A stretch of DNA of 64,000 bases from Bradyrhizobium lablabi (GTDB taxonomy: Bacteria; Pseudomonadota; Alphaproteobacteria; Rhizobiales; Xanthobacteraceae): positions 5,924,501-5,988,500 of the forward strand of contig NZ_LT670844.1 in assembly GCF_900141755.1 (NCBI RefSeq), written 5' to 3'. The position numbers and the translations under genes are program-made. This document shows, one piece after another, positions 24,116-33,300 of the stretch. Every line of letters begins with the position of its first letter. Within the stretch, counting starts at the first letter, position 1. Under the pieces are notes generated by a model that saw only the letters and a program-made list of their open reading frames with translations, was not told where the DNA came from and made no database searches.

Positions 24116-25728
24116 GACGCTTTCCGGTCTTGCCAGGTGCCCCCAGGCACGGCGGCGAACAAGGCCTTGGTATAGGAATGCTGAGGATTAAAAAAGATCT
24201 CTGCGGTCGGCGCCACTTCGACCACCTCGCCTTGTTTCATCACGGCGATGCGGTCGCAGACTTGCAGCGCGACGCGCAAATCATGCGTCACGAAGAGCAT
24301 GCTGAGATGCAGCCGCGACTTGATATCAGCGAGAAGAGCCAGCACCTGCGCTTGCACCGACACGTCGAGCGCCGAGACCGGCTCGTCCGCGACGAGCACT
24401 TCTGGATGCAGCGCGAGCGCGCGGGCAATGCCGATCCGCTGGCGCTGGCCGCCGCTGAACTCATGCGGAAAACGCTGTGCGGCGGAGGGGTCGAGCCCGA
24501 CGAGGCCGAGCAGTGCTTGCGCCTCCTTGCGGGCTTTGGCGGGCGGGGTGCCGTGGATGATGGGGCCTTCCGCGATAATGTCGATGATGCGCTGCCGCGG
24601 ATCGAGCGAAGCGTAGGGATCCTGAAACACCATTTGCACGCGTTTGCGGACCGGGCGGAGCTGGCGGCGCGAGAGCTGGGCGATATCCGCGCCGCCAAGC
24701 AGAATTTCGCCGCCGTCAATCGGCATGAGCCGCGTGATGGCGCGCGCCAAAGTGCTCTTACCTGAGCCGCTTTCCCCGACGAGGCCGAGCGTCTCACCGC
24801 GGCGCAGTTCCATCGTCACGCCGGCCAGAGCACGCGTGACACGCCCGCCGAACAGGCCTCGCGCGCCATAGGTCTTGGCGACATCGCGCGCCTCGACGAT
24901 GAACGGTTGCGTATTCGCCGGCCGCGCCGGCGGCGGCACGCGCTTTGGCACAGCGGCGATCAAGGCCTTGGTATAGGGATGGCCGGGCGCGCCGAGCACG
25001 GCGGCGGCCGTGCCGCGTTCGACCAAAGTGCCACGCTGCAGCACCGCGACCTCATCGGCAATATCGGCGACGACGCCGAAATCATGCGTGATGAAGAGAA
25101 CAGATGTGCCGTGCTCGCGCTGCAGCTCGCGGATCAGATAGAGGATTTGCGCCTGGGTCGTGACGTCGAGCGCCGTCGTCGGCTCGTCGGCGATCAACAG
25201 GCGCGGATTGAGCAGCAAAGCCATGGCGATCATCGCGCGCTGGCGTTGACCGCCGCTCAATTGGTGGGGAAACGAACGGATGATGCGGCCGGGTTCCGGC
25301 AGATGAACGCTGTCGATCAATTCGAGCACGCGGGCGCGGCGTGCGGCTTTCCCGAGCGGCGTATGGATGCGCAGCACTTCATCGAGTTGGCGGCCGATCG
25401 TGTGCAGCGGGTTCAGCGCCGTCATCGGCTCTTGGAAGATCATGCCGATTTTTGCGCCACGAATGTCGCGCATCTTGTCTTGCGGCGCGACGGCGAGATC
25501 TTGGTCTTCGAACAGGATGCGGCCGCTCCCGACGCGCACATGCGGGCGAGGCAGCAGGCCAAGGATCGAACGCGCAACGAGCGATTTGCCCGATCCGCTC
25601 TCGCCGATCAGGCATGTCACTTTGCCGGCGCGCAACACGAGATCGACATCGCTCACCGCATTGGCCCGGTCGGCGCCGGGCGGCAAAGCGATCGTGAGCT
25701 TTTCAAGTTCGAGAACAGTCTCGTTCAT
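24112..25728 (-). CDS. Peptide-type ABC transporter, fused double ATP-binding protein (DppD-DppF like)
   Basis: Two complete ATPase halves lie in one 538-residue protein. Half 1: Walker [15 protein letters not shown] (about residues 41-54), signature [16 protein letters not shown], Walker [15 protein letters not shown]. Half 2: Walker [15 protein letters not shown] (about 318-331), signature [15 protein letters not shown], Walker [15 protein letters not shown]. Each half is followed by the C-terminal oligopeptide-transporter extension ([12 protein letters not shown] and [12 protein letters not shown]). It energises the two permeases encoded upstream. Coupled by four-base overlaps on both sides. 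Confidence 0.95.
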   Translation of the reverse strand: MNETVLELEKLTIALPPGADRANAVSDVDLVLRAGKVTCLIGESGSGKSLVARSILGLLPRPHVRVGSGRILFEDQDLAVAPQDKMRDIRGAKIGMIFQEPMTALNPLHTIGRQLDEVLRIHTPLGKAARRARVLELIDSVHLPEPGRIIRSFPHQLSGGQRQRAMIAMALLLNPRLLIADEPTTALDVTTQAQILYLIRELQREHGTSVLFITHDFGVVADIADEVAVLQRGTLVERGTAAAVLGAPGHPYTKALIAAVPKRVPPPARPANTQPFIVEARDVAKTYGARGLFGGRVTRALAGVTMELRRGETLGLVGESGSGKSTLARAITRLMPIDGGEILLGGADIAQLSRRQLRPVRKRVQMVFQDPYASLDPRQRIIDIIAEGPIIHGTPPAKARKEAQALLGLVGLDPSAAQRFPHEFSGGQRQRIGIARALALHPEVLVADEPVSALDVSVQAQVLALLADIKSRLHLSMLFVTHDLRVALQVCDRIAVMKQGEVVEVAPTAEIFFNPQHSYTKALFAAVPGGTWQDRKAS

Positions 25729-26552
25729 CGCTCACGCAGCCTCGGATTGAGGGCTTCGTTGAGCCCGTCGCCAATGAGATTGATGCCGAGCACCGTGAGC
25801 AGGATCGCGATGCCCGGAAAGGTGCAGATCCACCAGGCGGAGCGCAGCACCGCGCGTCCGGCGCTGATGATCAACCCCCAGCTCATGACATTGGGGTCGC
25901 CGAGGCCCAGAAACGCCAATCCGGCTTCGAGCAGGATAGCGGTGCCGATCAGCAGCGAACCGACCGCGATGATGGAGGAGGCGCAGTTCGGCAGCATATG
26001 ATTGAAGATGATGCGCGCATCGCTGGCGCCGAGGCCGGCGCAGGCCTGCACGAATTCGCGGCCGCCGAGCGAGACGAATTCCCCGCGCACGAGCCGCGCG
26101 ATGCTTGGCCAAGAGACGGCGGCGATGGCGATGATTTCGCTAGAGACCGAGGGTGAGAGAATCGCGACGATCAACAGAGCGAAAATGAAGGCCGGGATGG
26201 TCTGGAAGAATTCCGTGATGCGCATTAGCACGGTCTCGGTCCGCCCGCGATAATAGCCGGCCACCCCTCCGGCCACCGCGCCGAACACAATTGCGGCAAG
26301 GGTCGCGCCGACACCGATGATGAGCGAGGTGCGCGCGCCGTATGCGATTTCCGCCGCGACGTCGCGGCCGAGCGTGTCGGTGCCGAGCAGAAAGCGGCCG
26401 CCCGGCGGCTGCAAGGCGGGTCCGGCGAGTTTGAACGGATCGTCGGGGTAGATCACCGGCGTGAACACGACGAGCAGGAGCAGGCACAGCAGCACGGCCG
26501 CGCCGAACAGTGCCATCCGGTTGCGCGCGAACCGCGCCAAGCCCTGCCCCAT
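25725..26552 (-). CDS. Peptide-type ABC transporter, permease (DppC like)
   Basis: The 275-residue protein has an N-terminal membrane segment (ALFGAAVLLCLLLLVVFTPV), the PGGRFLLGTDTLGRDVAAEI motif just behind it (about residues 50-70), which is a hallmark of DppC/OppC, and then five more hydrophobic segments with the coupling region ACAGLGASDARIIFNHMLPN (about 165-185). One base separates it from the dppB-like stop and four bases overlap the ATPase gene. Confidence 0.93.
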   Translation of the reverse strand: MGQGLARFARNRMALFGAAVLLCLLLLVVFTPVIYPDDPFKLAGPALQPPGGRFLLGTDTLGRDVAAEIAYGARTSLIIGVGATLAAIVFGAVAGGVAGYYRGRTETVLMRITEFFQTIPAFIFALLIVAILSPSVSSEIIAIAAVSWPSIARLVRGEFVSLGGREFVQACAGLGASDARIIFNHMLPNCASSIIAVGSLLIGTAILLEAGLAFLGLGDPNVMSWGLIISAGRAVLRSAWWICTFPGIAILLTVLGINLIGDGLNEALNPRLRER

Positions 26553-26553
26553 G

Positions 26554-27525
26554 TCAAATCTCCATGCGCGGGTCGAGCATGACGTAGATCACGTCGACGG
26601 CGAGGTTGATGACCACGATCAGACAGGCCGACATAAAGAAGATTGCGAGAAGCAAATTGAGGTCGCGCGATTGCAGCGCGTTGAAGGCAAGCGTGCCGAT
26701 GCCGGGCCAGCCGAATACGGTTTCCACCACGATGGAGCCGCCGATCAGATTGCCGGCCTGAACGCCGGCAATCGTCACGACAGGTAGCAGAGCATTGCGT
26801 AGGACATGACCTGTCATGATGCGGCGCTCGGTCTGGCCCTTGGCGCGCGCCGTCGTCACGTAGTCCATGCCAGTTTGCTCTAAAACGGAGGCTCGCATGA
26901 GGCGCGCATAAAGCGCGAGGTAAAACAGCGCGAGCGAGACGGCGGGCATCACGAGATGGCGAGCGACGTCCCAAACCTCGGCCCAGCCCTCGTGACCGGC
27001 GCCGACCGTGTCGAACCCGCTCGTCGGCAGCCAGCCGAGGCCAATCGAAAAGATCACGATCATCATGAGCCCGAGCCAGAATCCGGGCGTCGCATAGGCG
27101 ACGAGGCTGATCAGCGAGATGATATTGTCGCGCCAGGAATTGCGCCCTGTCGCGGCAACGAGACCGAGGATGATGCCGAGCGCCACAGCGGTGCCGAAGG
27201 CCGTCAACATCAGCAGGCTGGTTGGCCCGAGCCGTTCGAAAATCAGGCTGCTGACATCGGCATCGTTACGGTAGGAATAGCCGAGGTTGAAATGCGCCAT
27301 GTTCGAGACATAGGTCAGGAACTGCATGCCGAGCGACTGGTCGAGGCCGAATTTATGGCGCAGCGCATCCATATATTCGGGCGTCGCAGCACCACTCTCG
27401 CCGGCGAGCACGGAGGCCGCGTCGCCCGGCGCGAGATGGATCAACAGGAAGTTGAGCACAATGATGCCGAAGATCACCGGCAGCGCGGTGACGAGCCGGT
27501 ATCCCATATAGCGGGCAAATCGCAC
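26554..27525 (-). CDS. Peptide-type ABC transporter, permease (DppB like)
   Basis: The 323-residue protein starts MRFARYMGYRLVTALPVIFG, the usual DppB N-terminus, followed by FLLIHLAPGDAA and LDQSLGMQFLTYVSNMAHFN, which mark the periplasmic loop. About six membrane segments follow, with the coupling motif MDYVTTARAKGQTERRIM (about residues 221-238). It forms the pore with the DppC-like protein. Three bases separate it from the binding-protein stop. Confidence 0.93.
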   Translation of the reverse strand: MRFARYMGYRLVTALPVIFGIIVLNFLLIHLAPGDAASVLAGESGAATPEYMDALRHKFGLDQSLGMQFLTYVSNMAHFNLGYSYRNDADVSSLIFERLGPTSLLMLTAFGTAVALGIILGLVAATGRNSWRDNIISLISLVAYATPGFWLGLMMIVIFSIGLGWLPTSGFDTVGAGHEGWAEVWDVARHLVMPAVSLALFYLALYARLMRASVLEQTGMDYVTTARAKGQTERRIMTGHVLRNALLPVVTIAGVQAGNLIGGSIVVETVFGWPGIGTLAFNALQSRDLNLLLAIFFMSACLIVVINLAVDVIYVMLDPRMEI

Positions 27526-27528
27526 GGC

Positions 27529-29163
27529 TTACGTTTCCAGCCAGGCCCGTTCGAAAGCTTGCTGCGTGCCGAGCGGCCCCGTCGTGTGATCGTGAAGCTT
27601 TCGATTGAAGACCGAGACATATTGCACGTCGATGAGCCAGACCAGCGGGCAATCCTCGGCAAGGATCTGCTGCGCCTTTTTGTACAGTACGGCGCGCTTG
27701 TCGTGGTCCGGCTCGCGCATGGCCTCGTTGAGAATGCCGTCGAATTCCGGATTGGCGTAAAAGCTGTCGTTGACGAAGGTCACACCCTTGCGGATCTGCG
27801 ACGTGAGATATTGCTTGTTTAGACCGTAGACCGGATCGACGCCCTGGCTCAGGAAGGGCTCGTTAATGTCGTAATCGTAATCGGTATAGACGCGCCGCAA
27901 CCAGGTGGCGGTGTCTTCCGAGCGTAGCGTCAGATCGATCCCGACGATCGCGAGCGCCTGTTTCAGATATTCGGCCTGGCGCAGCCATTGCTCGCCGAAT
28001 GAATTGACTTCGAGATGCATGCCGAAGCGCATGCCGTTTGCGCCGCGCGGCAGGCCCGCGCCGTCGAGCAGCTTGTTGGCAATGTCGAGACGGTCGGGCA
28101 CGTCGTATTTGCGCACATCGTCGGTATAGAACCCGACGGTCTTGAACAGACTGCTGAGCGGGCCTGTGGCCGGCTTGCCGTAGCCATACATGACATCGCG
28201 CAGGATCACCTTGCGATCGATCGCATAGGCGATGGCCTGGCGCACTTCTTTCTTGTCGAGCGGCGGGTGTTTGGCATTGAGTTCGAGCACGCTCAAGGCG
28301 GGCGTCATCTCATAGCCTTTCATCGTCGTATCGAGCATCGGGTTGGTCTTCATCCGCGCGAGATCGGCGTAATTGACGGCGCTGTACCCGGCGAAATGCG
28401 CCTCGCCGGTCTCAAGCGCGGCAGAGCGCGTCGCGGCATCGGGGATGAAACGCGCGATGATATGGTCGAGATAGGGCAGCCCCGGCTTCCAGTATTTTTC
28501 GTTGCGGTCGAGCCGCACGAACTGTCCGCGGTCCCATTGCCCGAATTTGAACGGCCCCGTGCCGATCGGCTTGTTGGCCGACGGATTCTGCAGGATCTGC
28601 GTTCCCTCGAAAACCGATTTGCACATGATCGGGAGATCGCGCCCAGCGAGTGCCTTCATGAGATAGGGCGCGGGATTGGCGAGAAGCAGAACCGCAGTCT
28701 TTTCGTCCGGCGTGTCGACGCCGGTCAGCTCGGCGAGCAGGAGCGGCGCGAAGGGATGATATTTCTTCAATATCTCCATGAAGGAGAATTGGACGTCGGC
28801 GCTCGTGAAAGGCTTGCCGTTGTGAAAGACAACGCCTTCGCGCAACTTGAAGGTAATGGACTTGCCGTCGGGCGCGATCTCCCAAGAGGTCGCGAGATTG
28901 GGTTGAGGATTCTGATCCCAGTCGTATGTCACAAGACCTTCATAGATCTGCGTGGCGATAGGCGGGATATTGCCGGCGGTCACGGCATAATGGGCAAGCG
29001 TCGAGGGCTCGGGCTGCACGATCATGACCATCGTGCCGCCCCGCACCGGCTCATCGGCCTTGGCGAAACCGTTGTAGATCGTGCCGGACGATGCGGCCAA
29101 CCCGAGGGGCAAAGCCAGAGCGGTACGGCGTGAGATTTTTTTCAAAAGCGGATCGTCAACCAA
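27529..29163 (-). CDS. Peptide-type ABC transporter, substrate-binding protein, Tat-type signal
   Basis: I choose TTG 29163, with GAGGAG eight bases upstream; the frame is open to 29310 but those codons look non-coding. The 544-residue product begins LVDDPLLKKISRRTALALPL, a twin-arginine-type signal (SRRTALAL). The SBP_bac_5 domain follows, with IATQIYEGLVTYDWDQNPQP, LATSWEIAPDGKSITFKLRE and VVFHNGKPFTSADVQFSF (all within about residues 65-135), and IGTGPFKFGQWDRGQFV (about 200-216). It captures a peptide- or amide-like compound in the periplasm. First gene of the six-gene leftward operon that ends with the amidase and hydrolase. Confidence 0.92.
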   Translation of the reverse strand: MVDDPLLKKISRRTALALPLGLAASSGTIYNGFAKADEPVRGGTMVMIVQPEPSTLAHYAVTAGNIPPIATQIYEGLVTYDWDQNPQPNLATSWEIAPDGKSITFKLREGVVFHNGKPFTSADVQFSFMEILKKYHPFAPLLLAELTGVDTPDEKTAVLLLANPAPYLMKALAGRDLPIMCKSVFEGTQILQNPSANKPIGTGPFKFGQWDRGQFVRLDRNEKYWKPGLPYLDHIIARFIPDAATRSAALETGEAHFAGYSAVNYADLARMKTNPMLDTTMKGYEMTPALSVLELNAKHPPLDKKEVRQAIAYAIDRKVILRDVMYGYGKPATGPLSSLFKTVGFYTDDVRKYDVPDRLDIANKLLDGAGLPRGANGMRFGMHLEVNSFGEQWLRQAEYLKQALAIVGIDLTLRSEDTATWLRRVYTDYDYDINEPFLSQGVDPVYGLNKQYLTSQIRKGVTFVNDSFYANPEFDGILNEAMREPDHDKRAVLYKKAQQILAEDCPLVWLIDVQYVSVFNRKLHDHTTGPLGTQQAFERAWLET

Positions 29164-29563
29164 AATGCGAGCTCCTCGATGGTGCCCGGGATGAAGCAAT
29201 TGGCGTGCCACTTTTGCCGCTGCGGCAACCGGGCCACGGCAAAGTGAAGCATAGTGATGGCTATTTGGTTCAAGTGGCGAATAGACAGTGCGTCGAATAT
29301 GTCGAGCCACATCGCAAGGCCATGATTGAGGTGGATTTCGGAAATTCGGTTGCCCGCGTTCCGGTTAGAAGGCCGTTTTTCGCGGAGGGCGAACTATGTG
29401 TTAGATTCAATCACGCGTTGCAACCGGAAAATATCGGGTTGATCGATCGTCGCGAAGTTCTTCATGTTTAGCTAGTTGCGGTCATGACAGAAAGAGTGTT
29501 TAACTCTTTATAGTCGAAGCAACCAATAGTTGAAGCGACAAACGCTTGTGGGGTGGCGTGCGT
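29164..29563. other. Divergent intergenic region between peptide operon and sapC
   Basis: About 400 bases, clearly richer in A and T than the flanking genes from 29270 on. It contains a perfect seven-base inverted repeat (29491-29509) and a shorter one (AAGCG/CGCTT at 29533-29547) in front of the SapC gene. A rightward open frame at 29091-29471 runs into the start of the binding-protein gene and has no recognisable domain. Confidence 0.55.
29491..29509. promoter_or_regulatory. Inverted repeat upstream of the SapC gene
   Basis: AAAGAGT (29491-29497) and ACTCTTT (29503-29509) form a perfect inverted repeat around GTTTA. It lies 55 bases upstream of the SapC start and no T run follows in either direction, so an operator is more likely than a terminator. 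Confidence 0.4.
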
Positions 29564-30274
29564 ATGGTTGATAGCGTTATTTTCTATGGGAATATTATTC
29601 CGTTAGATCGCGATAATCATAGAGATTTCGTACTCGATATCGATGATGACCGGTTTGGATTTTCTGCGGGATCTCATCTCGTTCCGGCTGTTTTCGACGA
29701 GTTCGTTGCGGCGGCCCCTCATATTCCCGTCGTTTTTCTGCCTGGAGTCAACGCTCCCGTGCCGGTGTTCCTGGTGGGCTTGCGCGCGGGCAAGAATGTG
29801 CTGGTGAGCGCCGAGGGTCGCTGGCTCGGGAACTACATCCCGGCTTACGTGCGCCGCTATCCGTTAATGTTCGGCGAGATCGAGGGTCGCGCTCCGATCA
29901 CCTGCATCGATTCGGCCTATACGCTGCCGAAGGGCAAGTCGGGCGCGCGTATCTTCACCGACGAAGGCGAGGAGATGCCGATTCTCGTCGAGCGCATTCG
30001 CCTCATGAACGAGTTCTTCCTCGCGGCCAAGCGCGGCGAGTCGCTCGTCAAGACATTGATCGATCTGGATCTGCTGCGGCCCGTCACGATCGACGCGAAA
30101 TTCGAGTCGGGCGAGACTCTCGCTCTGCACGGCATGCTGACGGTCGATCCCGGCAGGCTCGACGAGCTTTCGGACGAAGACTTTCTTCGCTTGCGCAGGG
30201 AAAGCCTGCTGCCGGCGATCTATGCGCATATTTCGAGTCTTTCCTGCATCGACGCGATTAGAAAACTGAGCTGA
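29564..30274 (+). CDS. SapC family protein
   Basis: The ATG at 29564 (MVDSVIFYGNIIPLDRDNHR) is preferred over an in-frame start at 29546. The 236-residue product matches the SapC layout: HRDFVLDIDDDRFGFSAGSHL then FLPGVNAPVPVFLVGLRAGKN (about residues 60-80), WLGNYIPAYVRRYPLMFGEI (about 89-108) and near the end HGMLTVDPGRLDELSDEDFL. SapC proteins were named from an S-layer protein export locus in Campylobacter, and are common near surface or polysaccharide-use genes in alphaproteobacteria; the biochemical role is unknown. No signal peptide is visible, so it is probably cytosolic. Directly upstream (96 bases) of the giant adhesin and on the same strand, it may act in adhesin production. Confidence 0.85.
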   Translation: MVDSVIFYGNIIPLDRDNHRDFVLDIDDDRFGFSAGSHLVPAVFDEFVAAAPHIPVVFLPGVNAPVPVFLVGLRAGKNVLVSAEGRWLGNYIPAYVRRYPLMFGEIEGRAPITCIDSAYTLPKGKSGARIFTDEGEEMPILVERIRLMNEFFLAAKRGESLVKTLIDLDLLRPVTIDAKFESGETLALHGMLTVDPGRLDELSDEDFLRLRRESLLPAIYAHISSLSCIDAIRKLS

Positions 30275-30370
30275 ACGACGTCGCTACAGCATGGGGCGGG
30301 GGAACAGTCCTTGAGGTGGCGAGCCCAAGTAAATCTGGGAACAAATGATTATTCCCCATAAGGGCTGATT

Positions 30371-33300
30371 ATGCTTGCCACCGTCCAACGCGCCAGCAAT
30401 GCCTCTCGGGGGGGCCGGCGTTCGCTGATGCGAAGCGTCTCGTGGCTTCCTCTCGCGGCAGCAGCTCTGGTTTCGAACACGATTGATGCACACGCTCAGG
30501 CGGTGAACATCGGCGGGATGCAGCCGCGGATGCAGGCACGGGTCCGCAGTTTCGATACTACGGTGCCGGCCGGCGTACAGCGGCAATCTCCCGGCAACAA
30601 CATCGTCACCGACGGCCAGACTGCGACGACCCTGCACGTGCACGGACGCACGACGACAATCACCACGTCGACGATGAGCGGCGGCAACGCGTTCAATTCC
30701 TTCAAGACCTTCTCGGAAGGCGAAGGAAACACCGTCAATCTTATCGTGCCGAATGCCGCGGGAAAGCTCGTCAACATCGTCCGCGAAGGCCCGGTCAATA
30801 TCCAGGGCATCCTCAATTCGTACCAGAACGGAAAGATCGGCGGCAACGTTGTCTTCGCTGACTCCTACGGTTTCGTGGTCGGTGCCTCCGGCAGTATCAA
30901 TGTCGGCGGCCTGACTGTCGTCACACCGACGAAAGCTGTCATCGACAGGATGATTTCCGGCGGAGCCGTCAACAACGCCCTCGTGGCGCGCGTTGTGACG
31001 GGCGACGTTCCGCTATCGCCTGACGGTTCGGTCGTTATCAACGGCCGCGTCAACGCCACGCACTTCATCAAGATCACAGCAACCGATGTGCGCGTCGCTG
31101 GCTCGCTGCAAGCGGCTCGCCAAGTTGCCGAGCAGAAGGCCCAATTCGCGGCCACCGTAAACACGCGCGGATGGCAGGGCAGCGGTACGCTCGTCTCGCA
31201 TAACGGCAGCATATCGATCAGCGGCGCCAACACTGTCGCGATCGATGGCTCGGTCCGTGCCGGTTCGGCGCGGCGTGCCGGTGCTGTCTCGGTGGCGGCC
31301 GGCAAGTCGGTTCGGATTGCGGGCAGCCTGACCGCAGAGGGCGCCCCCGGACAGAGCGGCGGCAAGATCAATGTCTCTTCGGGTGGTGAGATCGCCATCG
31401 GCTCGACGGCGAAATTCAACGTCGCGGGCGCCGGCCAGGGTTCGAACGCCGGCTCGATCTCCGTAAAGGCCGGCTCAAACCTTTCGGTTGCCGACGGGGC
31501 CATATTCAATGCACATGGCGGAACCACGGGAGATGGCGGCTTCGTCGAACTGAGTACCTTAAAGGTCGAAACTCTCGGCAAGATCACTTTCGATCTCGGG
31601 TCAACGGCGGGACGGGCCGGCAGCCTGCTGCTCGATCCGGCAGATCTCGTGATCGGCGCCGTCGATCATGGCTATTCAAGCTTCACCCCGAATATCACGA
31701 CCAACGGCGGCAGCGTCAATTTGCTCGCCGACAATTCCATCACGCTGGCTTCCGACGGCGTCATCGACACCACGTCGAGCAGCGGATCCGGCGCCGTCAG
31801 CCTTACCGCCCCACACATCGCCCTGCTCGGTGGGTCCCAGGTCCTGGCAAACGCTGTGGCAGGTGGGGCCGCCGGAAACGTCACGCTGACGTCCGTTGCC
31901 CCCGCATCGGGTGATGCAAGCATCGTGATCGGCGATACCTCCGGATCGCGCGCCACGATCACCGGCAAGGATCTGATATTCCACGCCACGGCGAATCCTG
32001 GCGGCAGCACCGCGCACGCGACGGTGCTGCTGACTAATTCCGATGTGACCGCGACTGGCACGCTCGACGTCACTGCCCTCGCCAGTGTTAACAAGACGGT
32101 CAACTCGGTGGGAGCTCTTGCAACCACCGACGTGCTCGCAGCGGTCGACATCCTGGCCGGCGCCAAGCTTGTCGTTGGCGGCGCTGCAACCCTGCAGGCG
32201 ACCGCTTCCACCACGGTCAACGCGACAGCCGCACCGAATGCGCTATCTTCCCTGGTGGCCGATGCCTCGGCCGCCGTGGTCAATGTGGGCAGCACGGCTC
32301 GCGTTCACATCGGTGGCTCCGCCGACGTCCAGGTCACGGGCGCACTCAACTTGACCGCGAACAATACAGTCTCGAGCACGAGCAGGGCTGACGCCAGCGG
32401 TTCGTCGGCCGCAGGTACCAGCGTCGCGGTCAACATTCTGGATGTCGAGACCTCAGCGCTCATTGATGGCGCGGCCAAGATCAAGTCCGGTGCGTTGGCC
32501 CTCGCGGCGACTTCCCAGGTTACCGCCATCACCGTCTCCAAGGCAGCGGCGCAAGGTGCCGGGGCACCAGGCAGCGGCAGCACCGCGGGGCAGTATCTTT
32601 CCAACACGACGTCGGACCCGGGCAAGAAATATGCCCCCTACGAATCGACAAGTGATGGGGCCGTGAAGGCCGCCGGCGCGCTCTCGATCGCGGACGTCAC
32701 GTCGAAAACGCTCGCTCAAATGTCATCGTCCGTGAATGCCGTGGTCACCGGCGCGACCAGTCTGACGAGCACGACTGGCAACTCTTCCAACGTCTTGGCG
32801 GACGGGTCGAGCGCTTCCGGATCGACCGGCGTCGGGGTCGGGGTGGCTGTCGGTCTGTCGCAAGTCTCGAACAAGGCTTTGCTGCAGCAGCGGATCCAGA
32901 CGTCCGGCCTGACGCTCTCGGCCACGATGATGGGTACGGCCGCCGATAATAGCTTCGCCGTTAAGGCGACCTCTGGCGCCGCTGCCACCAATGTCGGCGT
33001 CGCCGGCGCTTTGGCGACAAATCTACTCGATTCGGAAAGCCTGGCCCAGTTCGGTTCGCCGCTGGCTATTCTCTCACGCGGTTCAGTGTCGCTGACCGCG
33101 GCCGACCTTTCGACCGCGACGTCGCTGGCGGGTCCCTCGGGCTCCGGGGCGTCGGGCGGCAAGGTCGGGGTTGGCGCCTCGGTTGCGCTGAACCTGGTGG
33201 CGACGCGTTCGACGGCGGAGCTTGCGGACGGCGCGTCGCTGTCGGGTGCCGGCGCTGTGACGCTGCAGGCGAGCGGGGTGCATGGCATCGTGACCCAGGC

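Noticed and set aside
22018..24175. Long plus-strand frames opposite the hydrolase and amidase genes
   Set aside because: They lie antisense to genes with clear catalytic motifs and have no recognisable domain.
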